DNA of 8,515 nucleotides from positions 1 to 8,515 of the forward strand of contig JAUWCW010000074.1 in the NCBI GenBank assembly GCA_030609125.1, written 5' to 3'. Origin of the DNA: Candidatus Rokuibacteriota bacterium (lineage in GTDB: Bacteria; JAUVQV01). This document shows positions 1 through 6,299 of this stretch, in pieces (the first letter of the stretch is position 1; each line of letters begins with the position of its first letter). The notes beneath the pieces were generated by a model. It searched no databases, was not told the DNA's origin, and worked only from the letters and a program-made list of their open reading frames with translations. Made by a program: the position numbers and the translations under genes.

Positions 1-64
1 TGCACGAAGTGACGGAGAGGAATAGTTTTCGTGGGAGGCGGGAGAGATTCGAGGTCGCACATAT

Positions 65-95
65 TTGAAAAACAAGAAAAATCGATACATATCGA
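65..95 (+). promoter_or_regulatory. Candidate promoter/operator with a 14-bp palindrome
   Basis: TTGAAA at 65-70 matches five of six bases of the sigma-70 -35 consensus. Where a -10 element should fall lies the perfect inverted repeat TCGATA-CA-TATCGA (82-95). Its TA-rich core (TACATA or CATATC, 15-17 nt after the -35) is only a weak -10 match. A palindrome over the -10 position is typical of a dimeric repressor site, but I cannot assign it to a regulator. It is not a recognisable Rex site and I do not recognise it as an HcpR/FNR-type site. The call rests on position, AT-richness in a GC-rich context and symmetry. Confidence 0.35.
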
Positions 96-153
96 CAGGG
101 AGGTGAGTGAAGAGAGAGACAGAGGACCGGCAAGAGCCAGAAACACAGATACC

Positions 154-188
154 GGAGAGCTCGGTGAAAGCCATTCACCGGGGGCTCC
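154..188 (+). other. Leader hairpin before the aprB ribosome binding site
   Basis: CGGTGAA (162-168) and TTCACCG (174-180) form a perfect 7-bp stem around the 5-nt loop AGCCA. A U-G and a C-G pair extend it (161/181 and 160/182). After a 2x2 internal mismatch, GGAG (154-157) pairs with CTCC (185-188). The structure ends 12 nt before the GGAGGA ribosome binding site and has no U-tract, so it is not an intrinsic terminator. It may stabilise the 5' end of a highly expressed message or act as a regulatory leader. This is inferred from base pairing alone. Confidence 0.45.
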
Positions 189-212
189 ACCAACTCAGCA
201 GGAGGAAAAAGA

Positions 213-632
213 ATGCCGAGTTATGTGATTACCGAAAAGTGTGACGGTTGCAAGGGCCAGGATAAGACTGCCTGTCAGTATATCTGCCCGAACGACCTCA
301 TGGCGCTCGACCGTGACGCCATGAAGGCCTGGAACCAGGAGCCCGACCAGTGCTGGGAGTGCTACAACTGCGTGAAGATCTGCCCCCAGCAGGCGATCGA
401 GGTCAGGGGCTACGCGGACTTCTGTCCCCTGGGCAGCAACACCGTTCCGATGCGGGGCACCGACTCCATCATGTGGACCATCAAGTTCCGCAACGGCATC
501 CTCAAGCGGTTCAAGTTCCCCATCCGGACCACCGCTGAGGGCTCCATCGACCCCTACGCCGGCAAGCCCGAGCCCGACTACTCCCAGATCAAGGGAACCG
601 GCCTCTTCACCAACGACGCCAGATCCGAATAG
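213..632 (+). CDS. aprB: Adenylylsulfate (APS) reductase beta subunit AprB
   Basis: This is the iron-sulfur subunit of cytoplasmic APS reductase, which passes electrons to the FAD of AprA for APS to sulfite plus AMP. The 139-residue protein has two [4Fe-4S] motifs near its N-terminus: C10-x2-C13-x7-C21-x3-C25-P, and C47-x2-C50-x2-C53-x3-C57-P. Trp48, inside the second motif, matches the tryptophan placed between the FAD and the proximal cluster in the Archaeoglobus enzyme (family knowledge). The segments IMWTIKFRNG and KRFKFPIRTT (about 88-109) are hallmarks of AprB and separate it from generic ferredoxins. The ATG is set by GGAGGA at 201-206. The tail after about residue 110 is short: Desulfovibrio-type AprB, from memory, is roughly 150-167 residues. 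aprA follows after 17 nt, so the two are surely co-transcribed. Confidence 0.97.
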   Translation: MPSYVITEKCDGCKGQDKTACQYICPNDLMALDRDAMKAWNQEPDQCWECYNCVKICPQQAIEVRGYADFCPLGSNTVPMRGTDSIMWTIKFRNGILKRFKFPIRTTAEGSIDPYAGKPEPDYSQIKGTGLFTNDARSE

Positions 633-649
633 CAGGGAGACGACAGACA

Positions 650-2671
650 ATGGAAAAAGCAACCTGCAACTTTTCGTATTGTGAGAAGCCCGAGATAGTC
701 GAGATCGAGACCGATCTTCTCCTCGTCGGCGGCGGCATGGCCTGCTGCGGCTCGGCCTTCGAGGGGGCCCGCTGGGCAACGCCCAAGGGCATCAAGATCA
801 CCATGGTCGACAAGGCCGCCACGGACCGCTCCGGCGCCGTTGCCATGGGCCTCTCGGCCATCAACACCTACATCGGCGAGAACAAGGTCAAAGACTATGT
901 CGGCATGGTCCGCGGCGACCTCATGGGCATCACCCGGGAAGACCTCGTCTTCGATCTCGGCCGCCTCGTCGACGACTCGGTCCACCTCTTCGAGGAGTGG
1001 GGCCTGCCGATCTGGAAGAAGGGCGACGACGGCTTCTCCCTCGACGGCCACCAGGCCCGGGACGCCGGCAAGGCGATGCTGAAGGACGGCGGCGCGCCCC
1101 AGCGCTCCGGCAAGTGGCAGATCATGATCAACGGCGAGTCCTACAAGGTCATCGTCTCCGAGGCGGCCAAGGCCGCTCTCGAGTACAACCGCAAAGAGAC
1201 CGGCGTGGACCAGAACCTCTACGAGCGCGTCTTCATCGTCAAGCTCTTCAACGACGCCAACGACCCGAACCGCGTGGCAGCCGCCGCCGGTATCAGCGTT
1301 CGTGACAACAAGGTCTACCTCTTCAAGGCCAAGGCCATGGTGCTCGCCGCCGGCGGCGCGGTGAACGTCTTCCGCCCCCGCTCCACCAAGGAAGGCCAGG
1401 GCCGCGCCTGGTACCCCGTCTGGAACTCCGGTTCCGGCTACGCCCTCGGCATGCAGGCCGGCGCCGAGATGACCCTCATGGAAAACCGCTTCGTCCCCGC
1501 CCGCTTCAAGGACGGCTACGGGCCGGTCGGCGCCTGGTTCCTCTTCTTCAAGGCAAAAGCCACCAACGCCCTCGGCGAGGACTACTGCGCCGACGAGAAG
1601 CTCCTTGCCGACGCCAAGGCCAAGTACGGCACCTACGTCGACAAGATGGGTACTGCCATGCGTAACCACCTCATGATGCAGGACATGAAAGCCGGCAAGG
1701 GCCCGATCCTCCTGCGCACCGATCTGGCCATGCAGGCCATCAACGAGAAGTTCGTCGCCGAGCTCGGCGAGAAGGTGGCGAAGAAGAAAATCCGGCACCT
1801 CGAGGCGGAAGCCTGGGAGGACTTCCTCGACATGGCCATCGGACAGGCCGGTCTCTGGGCCGCCAAGAACATCGAGCCCGACAAGTCCCCGTCCGAGATC
1901 ATGCCCACCGAGCCCTACCTGCTCGGCTCCCACGCCGGCTGCGCGGGCTTCTGGTGCAGCGGTCCGACGGACATCCCCAACACTCCCGAAGAGTGGAGCT
2001 GGGGACACAACGGCATCAAGTACAACCGCATGTCCACGGTGACCGGTCTCTTCATGGCCGGCGACATCGTCGGCGCCTCCGGTCACAAGTTCTCCTCCGG
2101 CTCCCACGCCGAGGGCCGCATCGCCGCCAAGAACGCCGTGGCCTTCATCCTCGACAACCCCGACTACACGCCGAGCATCGCCGAGTCCAACGATGATATT
2201 TCCGGCGAGCTCTACCTCCCCTTCGAAACCTACGAGCAGCACAAGGCGGCGACCACCGATCCCGCCGTCAACCCCAACTACATCAAGCCCGACATGTTCC
2301 AGGCGCGTCTGCAGAAGATCGCCGACGAGTACTTCGGCGGCATCTCCACCTGGTACATGACCTCCAAGACCATGCTCGACGAGGGCCTGAAGCAGCTCGA
2401 CATGCTCAAAGAGGACGCCCAGAAACTGGCGGCCAAGGATCTCCACGAGCTGATGCGCTGCCACGAGCAGTTCCACCGGCTCCTGTCCGTCGAGGCCCAC
2501 GCGCGGCACATTCTCTTCCGTGAAGACACCCGCTACCCGGGCTACTACTACCGCGGTGACTTCGACTTAATCGACGACGAGAACTGGAAGTGCTTCACCA
2601 ACTCCAGGTACGACGAGAAGAACAACACGTGGGAACACAAGAAGGTTCCCTACGTCCAGCTGTTCGACTAA
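650..2671 (+). CDS. aprA: Adenylylsulfate (APS) reductase alpha subunit AprA
   Basis: This is the catalytic FAD subunit of dissimilatory APS reductase (reductive reaction APS + 2e- to sulfite + AMP, reversible in sulfur oxidizers). It belongs to the fumarate reductase/succinate dehydrogenase flavoprotein family. The 673-residue length is typical. Visible motifs are the N-terminal dinucleotide fold LLLVGGGMACCGSAFEGARW (about 23-42), a second FAD segment VLAAGGAVNVFRP (231-243), the substrate-site segment ENRFVPARFKDGYGP (278-292), LLGSHAGCAGFWCSGP (424-439), and GLFMAGDIVGASGHKFSSGS (466-485). Arg285 and His428 appear to correspond to the active-site Arg and His known from Archaeoglobus AprA; this assignment is by motif and was not aligned. 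The C-terminal segment with HARHILFREDTRYPGYYYR (617-635) is also characteristic. AGGGAGA at 634-640 sits 9 nt before the ATG. The gene is intact, with no frameshift. A strong hairpin follows the stop codon by 10 nt. Confidence 0.98.
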   Translation: MEKATCNFSYCEKPEIVEIETDLLLVGGGMACCGSAFEGARWATPKGIKITMVDKAATDRSGAVAMGLSAINTYIGENKVKDYVGMVRGDLMGITREDLVFDLGRLVDDSVHLFEEWGLPIWKKGDDGFSLDGHQARDAGKAMLKDGGAPQRSGKWQIMINGESYKVIVSEAAKAALEYNRKETGVDQNLYERVFIVKLFNDANDPNRVAAAAGISVRDNKVYLFKAKAMVLAAGGAVNVFRPRSTKEGQGRAWYPVWNSGSGYALGMQAGAEMTLMENRFVPARFKDGYGPVGAWFLFFKAKATNALGEDYCADEKLLADAKAKYGTYVDKMGTAMRNHLMMQDMKAGKGPILLRTDLAMQAINEKFVAELGEKVAKKKIRHLEAEAWEDFLDMAIGQAGLWAAKNIEPDKSPSEIMPTEPYLLGSHAGCAGFWCSGPTDIPNTPEEWSWGHNGIKYNRMSTVTGLFMAGDIVGASGHKFSSGSHAEGRIAAKNAVAFILDNPDYTPSIAESNDDISGELYLPFETYEQHKAATTDPAVNPNYIKPDMFQARLQKIADEYFGGISTWYMTSKTMLDEGLKQLDMLKEDAQKLAAKDLHELMRCHEQFHRLLSVEAHARHILFREDTRYPGYYYRGDFDLIDDENWKCFTNSRYDEKNNTWEHKKVPYVQLFD

Positions 2672-2681
2672 AGACAACCTG

Positions 2682-2711
2682 TTCAGGGGAGGGCTCGCGC
2701 CCTCCCCTGAA
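2682..2711 (+). terminator. Terminator-like or mRNA-stabilising hairpin between aprA and qmoA
   Basis: TTCAGGGGAGGGC (2682-2694) and GCCCTCCCCTGAA (2699-2711) are perfect complements around the 4-nt loop TCGC, giving a 13-bp, mostly G-C stem that begins 10 nt after the aprA stop codon. The following bases (TTGTGTT at 2712-2718) are U-rich but interrupted, so termination is probably partial. The likely roles are attenuation of read-through into qmoABC-sat and protection of the aprBA message from 3' exonucleases. The structure itself is plain in the sequence; the effect is inferred. Confidence 0.75.
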
Positions 2712-2799
2712 TTGTGTTCGGCCTTTCCCGCAGGGGTAATCATCTCCTGCCCACCGGTCGGATCACCGGTTTCCGTCGGCGCCGCACCCTGGCAGCGAG

Positions 2800-2829
2800 A
2801 TTCACGGCATTCATACCATTCATTCATAC
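2800..2829 (+). repeat. ATTCA direct-repeat cluster upstream of qmoA
   Basis: ATTCA occurs at 2800, 2809, 2818 and 2822. The first three lie exactly 9 bp apart. A longer unit, ATTCATAC, occurs at 2809-2816 and again at 2822-2829. The patch is AT-richer than its surroundings and lies about 65-95 nt before the qmoA start. Short direct repeats in this position can be activator sites, but no regulator family is recognisable and chance is not excluded. Confidence 0.35.
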
Positions 2830-2893
2830 GATCAGGACCAGGGAAGAGGCAAACAGGCAACCGGAAGAAACGATAGACAAAGGGAGCGAGTGC

Positions 2894-4153
2894 ATGACCG
2901 AAGAAAAGAGACACACGGTGGATGAGAAGTCGATCGTCGTCGTCGGCGGCGGCATCAGCGGCCTCACGACCGCCATCGAAGCGGCCGAAGCCGGCCAGCC
3001 GGTGGTCATTGTCGAGAAGAACGCCTACCTCGGCGGCCGCGTGGCACAGAACTACCAGTATTTCCCGAAGATGTGCCCCCCGACCTGCGGGCTGGAAATC
3101 AACTTTCAGCGCATCCGCAAGAATCCCGCCATCCGCTATTTCACCCAGGCGGAAGTGGGGAAGATCGCCGGCGAGTCGGGCAACATGGACGTAGCGGTCA
3201 AGGTCAGCCCCCGCTATGTCAACGAGAAATGCACGGGCTGCAACAAGTGCGTCGAGGTCTGCCCGGTTGAGCGGGACAACGAGTTCAACTACGGCCTGGA
3301 CAAGACCAAGGCCATCTACCTGCCCCACGAGGCGGCCTTTCCCTTCCGCTATGTCATAGACATGAGCGTCTGCAAGGGCTCGGGGTGCAACAAGTGCGTC
3401 GAAGCCTGCAAGTACGGCGCCATCGACCTCGACATGAAGGAGAAGACCGTCGAGGTGAAAGCCGGCGCCGTCGTCTCGGCGACAGGCTGGAAGCCCTACG
3501 ATGCGAAGAAGATCGACACCCTCGGCTTCGAATCCTCCCCCGACGTCATCACCAACGTCGTGATGGAGAGGCTCTCCGCCCCCAACGGCCCGACGCAGGG
3601 CAAGATCACCCGCCCCTCCGACGGCAAGGAGGCCAAAAGGGTCGTCTTCGTTCAGTGCTCCGGCTCGCGCGACCGGCTGCACCTGCCCTTCTGCTCCTCG
3701 GTGTGCTGCCTGGCATCCCTCAAGCAGGCCGGCTACGTCCGCTCCCAGTACGAAGACGCGGAGATCACCATGTTCTACATCGACGTCCGCGCCCCGGGCA
3801 AGCTGGAAGACTTCTTCACCAAGGCACAGGAGGAGTTCAAGATCAACCTCGTCAAGGGGAAGGTGGCCAAGGTCACGCCCAAGGGCGGCGAGATTGAGGT
3901 CGAAGCGGAAGACATCCTCGGCGGCGGCAAGATGCGGGTCAAGGCGGACATGGTGGTCCTCGCCACCGGCATGGAGCCCGCCGCGACCATCCCCGGCGTC
4001 GTCTACGACGAGAACTCCTTCGTCGTGTCCGGCGCCGGCTCGGCCCGGACCCTGGGTGCGGGCTGCGCGAAGAAGCCTGTCGACGTGGCCGGCTCCGTCC
4101 AGGACGCAACGGGAGTCGCCCTCAAAGCCATCCAGGCCATGGTAAGGAGCTAG
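2894..4153 (+). CDS. qmoA: Quinone-interacting membrane-bound oxidoreductase subunit QmoA
   Basis: QmoA is an HdrA-like flavoprotein on the cytoplasmic side of the Qmo complex, which links menaquinol to APS reductase. The 419-residue protein starts with a dinucleotide fold, IVVVGGGISGLTTAIEAAEAG (about 14-34), followed by VEKNAYLGGRVAQ (40-52). Next come MCPPTCGLEINFQRI (60-74) and two iron-sulfur motifs: C113-x2-C116-x2-C119-x3-C123-P, and C160-x4-C165-x2-C168-x3-C172. The HdrA signature QCSGSRD...LPFCSSVCC lies at 254-272, and a second FAD segment, MVVLATGMEP, at 353-362. I chose the ATG at 2894 over the upstream GTG (2714). It has GGGAG at 2882-2886, the fold begins about 14 residues after it, and the resulting length suits the family. 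It lacks the N-terminal HdrA domain present in QmoB. qmoB follows after 4 nt. Confidence 0.95.
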   Translation: MTEEKRHTVDEKSIVVVGGGISGLTTAIEAAEAGQPVVIVEKNAYLGGRVAQNYQYFPKMCPPTCGLEINFQRIRKNPAIRYFTQAEVGKIAGESGNMDVAVKVSPRYVNEKCTGCNKCVEVCPVERDNEFNYGLDKTKAIYLPHEAAFPFRYVIDMSVCKGSGCNKCVEACKYGAIDLDMKEKTVEVKAGAVVSATGWKPYDAKKIDTLGFESSPDVITNVVMERLSAPNGPTQGKITRPSDGKEAKRVVFVQCSGSRDRLHLPFCSSVCCLASLKQAGYVRSQYEDAEITMFYIDVRAPGKLEDFFTKAQEEFKINLVKGKVAKVTPKGGEIEVEAEDILGGGKMRVKADMVVLATGMEPAATIPGVVYDENSFVVSGAGSARTLGAGCAKKPVDVAGSVQDATGVALKAIQAMVRS

Positions 4154-4157
4154 GAAC

Positions 4158-6284
4158 ATGGACAAGAAGATCGGCGTATACATCTGCACCGGCTGCGACA
4201 TCGGTGACAGCCTCGACATGGAGAGACTCGTCAAGGCGTGCAGCCCCCCCCACGAAACCAAGACCCACGAGTTCCTCTGCAGCGAGGAGGGGACGAAGAT
4301 CATCCACGATGACGTCAAGAACGAAGGCGTCAACACCGTCGTCATTGGCGCCTGCTCGCCACGGGCCATGGTGGACGCCTTCCGGATCGACGTCCCCATC
4401 GTGGAGCGCGTCAACCTCCGCGAGCACGTCGTCTGGACCCACGAGCCCAAGGAGGAGGCGACCCAGCTTCTCGCCGAGGACTACATGGCCATGGGCATCG
4501 TCAAGGCCCAGAAGCGCGAGCCCGCGGAACCCCACATCGAGGACACCTCCAAGGCCATCCTCGTCATCGGCGGCGGCGCCACCGGAATGACGGCGGCCCT
4601 CGAGGCGGCGGCAGCCGGGTACGAGGTGGTCCTGGTCGAGAAGAACGACTCCCTGGGCGGGCACCTCGCCGGGGCTTACAAGGACATTCCCAGCCAGGCG
4701 CCCTACCGGGATCTGGAGGCACCGCTGGCGGCGGAGAAGGTGAAGGCCGTCGAGGCGGAATCGAAGATCAAGGTCTTCACCGGTGCGGCCATCGACAAGG
4801 TCGCCGGGCAGCCGGGGCTCTTCGACGCCACCATCAAGACCGGCGGCGGCGAAGAGACGCTCCGGGTGGGATCTATCGTTCTCGCCACGGGAGCCACCCC
4901 CTACGACACCTCCAAGCTCGGCCACCTCGGCTACGGTTCGTCGTCCAACGTCGTCACCAGCGCCCAGATGGAGGAGATGGCCGCCAGGGGCGACATCATC
5001 CGCCCCTCGGACAGGAAAAAGGCCTCGAGCGTGACCTTCATCCAGTGCGCCGGCTCCCGGGACAAGGACCACCTCCCCTACTGCTCGGCCAACTGCTGCA
5101 CCAACTCGCTGAAGCAGGCCATGTACGTGCGGGAGAAGAACCCCGACGCGGAAGTCACCATCATCTACCGCGACATGAGAACGCCGGGGAACAACGAGCT
5201 CTTCTACGCCCAGGCCCAGGAGGATCCCGGGATCTTCTTCACCAAGGGCGACGTCACCGGCGTGAGCGGCAACGGCGGCCGGGTGGCCGTCACCGCTGAA
5301 AACACCCTCATGGGCGAGAACATCAGGATCGAGTCTGATCTCGTGGTACTCGCCACCGGCATGGTGCCGACCACCGTCGAGGACCCCATTCTCAACCTCC
5401 AGTACCGCCAGGGTCCGGCGCTGCCGGATCTCAAGTACGGCTTCCCGGATTCCCATTTCATCTGCTTCCCCTACGAGACGCAGAGGACCGGCATCTACGC
5501 CGCCGGCACGGTCCGCCACCCCATGGACACCGCCGGGGCGGTCCAGGACGGCGCCGGGGCGGCCCTGAAGGCGATACAGTGCGTGGAACTCGTCTCCCAG
5601 GGCAAGGCGGTCCACCCCAGGGTCGGCGACGAAACCTTCCCCGAGTTCTTCCTCAACCGCTGCACCCAGTGCAAGCGCTGCACCGACGAGTGCCCCTTCG
5701 GCACCCTTGACGAGGACGAGAAAGGAACGCCCAAACCGAATCCCTTCCGCTGCCGCCGCTGCGGCATCTGCATGGGCTCCTGCCCGGAGAGGATCATCTC
5801 CTTCAAGGATTACTCGGTGGATATGATCTCCAGCATGATCAAGGCCATCGAGATCGACGAGGACGAGGAGGACATCCCCGTCGTCATCGCCCTGATCTGC
5901 GAGAACGACGCCTACCCCGCCCTCGACATGGCGGGCATCAACCGCCTGAAGTACAGCCCGTACGTCCGCTTCATCCCCCTGCGCTGCGCCGGCGGGACCA
6001 ACCTGGTCTGGATCTCCGACGCGCTCTCGAAGGGAGTTGACGGCATCATGATCTTCGGCTGCAAGCACGGCGACGACTACCAGTGCCACTTCATCAAGGG
6101 GAGCGAACTGTGCGACATCCGGCTGAGCAAGGTGCAGGAGACGCTGGACCGCATCCAGCTGGAAGCGGACCGCGTCAAGCTCTTCCAGCTTTCCATAAAC
6201 GAGTACGACAAGATTCCGGGATTGATCGAGGAGTTCATCGAAGCCCTCGAAGAATTCGGACCGAACCCCTTCAAGGGAATGTAG
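4158..6284 (+). CDS. qmoB: Quinone-interacting membrane-bound oxidoreductase subunit QmoB
   Basis: QmoB is the larger HdrA-like flavoprotein of the Qmo complex (708 residues). The domains in order are as follows. An HdrA-type N-terminal domain covers about 1-125, with IGVYICTGCDIG and VVIGACSPRAM. A FAD fold starts at ILVIGGGATGMTAALEAA (134-151), with EKNDSLGGHLAG at 161-172. The HdrA signature QCAGSRD...LPYCSANCC is at 296-314, and the second FAD segment LVVLATGMVP at 395-404. Two [4Fe-4S] motifs follow: C502-x2-C505-x2-C508-x3-C512-P, and C532-x2-C535-x2-C538-x3-C542-P. An MvhD/FlpD-like C-terminal domain (about 573-700) contains CENDAYPALD, PLRCAGG and GCKHGDDYQCHF. That domain, in other enzymes, links hydrogenase or formate dehydrogenase to Hdr. 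Its ribosome binding site AAGGAG (4144-4149) lies inside the end of qmoA, which suggests coupled translation. Confidence 0.96.
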   Translation: MDKKIGVYICTGCDIGDSLDMERLVKACSPPHETKTHEFLCSEEGTKIIHDDVKNEGVNTVVIGACSPRAMVDAFRIDVPIVERVNLREHVVWTHEPKEEATQLLAEDYMAMGIVKAQKREPAEPHIEDTSKAILVIGGGATGMTAALEAAAAGYEVVLVEKNDSLGGHLAGAYKDIPSQAPYRDLEAPLAAEKVKAVEAESKIKVFTGAAIDKVAGQPGLFDATIKTGGGEETLRVGSIVLATGATPYDTSKLGHLGYGSSSNVVTSAQMEEMAARGDIIRPSDRKKASSVTFIQCAGSRDKDHLPYCSANCCTNSLKQAMYVREKNPDAEVTIIYRDMRTPGNNELFYAQAQEDPGIFFTKGDVTGVSGNGGRVAVTAENTLMGENIRIESDLVVLATGMVPTTVEDPILNLQYRQGPALPDLKYGFPDSHFICFPYETQRTGIYAAGTVRHPMDTAGAVQDGAGAALKAIQCVELVSQGKAVHPRVGDETFPEFFLNRCTQCKRCTDECPFGTLDEDEKGTPKPNPFRCRRCGICMGSCPERIISFKDYSVDMISSMIKAIEIDEDEEDIPVVIALICENDAYPALDMAGINRLKYSPYVRFIPLRCAGGTNLVWISDALSKGVDGIMIFGCKHGDDYQCHFIKGSELCDIRLSKVQETLDRIQLEADRVKLFQLSINEYDKIPGLIEEFIEALEEFGPNPFKGM

Positions 6285-6292
6285 GGAGGGAG
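6284..6292 (+). promoter_or_regulatory. qmoC ribosome binding site
   Basis: The purine run GGGAGGGAG begins at the last base of the qmoB stop codon and ends 7 nt before the qmoC ATG at 6300. It offers two overlapping Shine-Dalgarno registers (GGGAG twice) and fixes the start of qmoC. Confidence 0.7.
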
Positions 6293-6299
6293 AAGAGAC

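Larger units (their letters stand above)
1..212 (+). promoter_or_regulatory. Non-coding region upstream of aprB (promoter and 5' leader)
   Basis: No convincing protein is encoded here. The one short + frame (31-228) overlaps the aprB start, has low-complexity composition and resembles nothing I recognise. The segment has three parts. The first is an AT-richer patch at about 61-92, unlike the GC-rich remainder. The second is a purine-rich GA stretch at about 96-130. The third is a hairpin-forming stretch at 154-188 followed by the aprB ribosome binding site (GGAGGA at 201-206, 6 nt before the ATG). That order fits a promoter plus a leader of roughly 100 nt for the apr-qmo-sat run. The left edge of the window cuts off whatever lies upstream, so an upstream gene in the same operon cannot be excluded. 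Confidence 0.55.
2672..2893 (+). promoter_or_regulatory. aprA-qmoA intergenic region
   Basis: This 222-nt gap is far longer than the other gaps in the run (4 to 33 nt). It starts with a strong hairpin (2682-2711). Two self-complementary ACCGGT copies follow (2753-2758 and 2765-2770, 6-nt spacer), then a cluster of ATTCA repeats (2800-2829), then an A-rich stretch leading to the qmoA ribosome binding site. The qmoA frame stays open upstream to a GTG at 2714, but the residues encoded before 2894 look unconserved and begin inside the tail of the hairpin region, so I treat the segment as untranslated. I found no convincing -35/-10 pair. A separate qmo promoter here is possible but not shown. Confidence 0.5.

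Noticed and set aside
3-33. CACGAA and TTCGTG as an inverted repeat at the left edge
   Set aside because: The arms are 6 bp with a 19-nt spacer, too weak to separate from chance, and the upstream context is cut off.
31-228. Small protein gene upstream of aprB
   Set aside because: It has Arg/Glu/Ser-rich low-complexity composition, overlaps the aprB start in another frame and covers the putative promoter and leader hairpin.
578-2509. Long open frame on the minus strand opposite aprA, with similar ones at 2567-4450 and 4122-6935
   Set aside because: They lie antisense to intact, recognisable genes, have Val/Leu/Gly/Asp/His-rich composition typical of the reverse of GC-rich codons, cross real gene boundaries and show no known motif.
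2753-2770. Two ACCGGT copies as an operator or hairpin
   Set aside because: Each is a 6-bp palindrome that arises often by chance in GC-rich DNA. The 6-bp stem is weak beside the neighbouring 13-bp hairpin.
2790-2804. Possible sigma-54 promoter before qmoA
   Set aside because: TGGCA is present, but the -12 element reads TTCA rather than TTGC, so the near-invariant GC is missing.
2714-2893. A 60-residue N-terminal extension of QmoA from a GTG at 2714
   Set aside because: The GTG overlaps the foot of the hairpin and lacks a ribosome binding site. The extension looks unconserved, while the ATG at 2894 has GGGAG at the right distance and gives the normal QmoA length.
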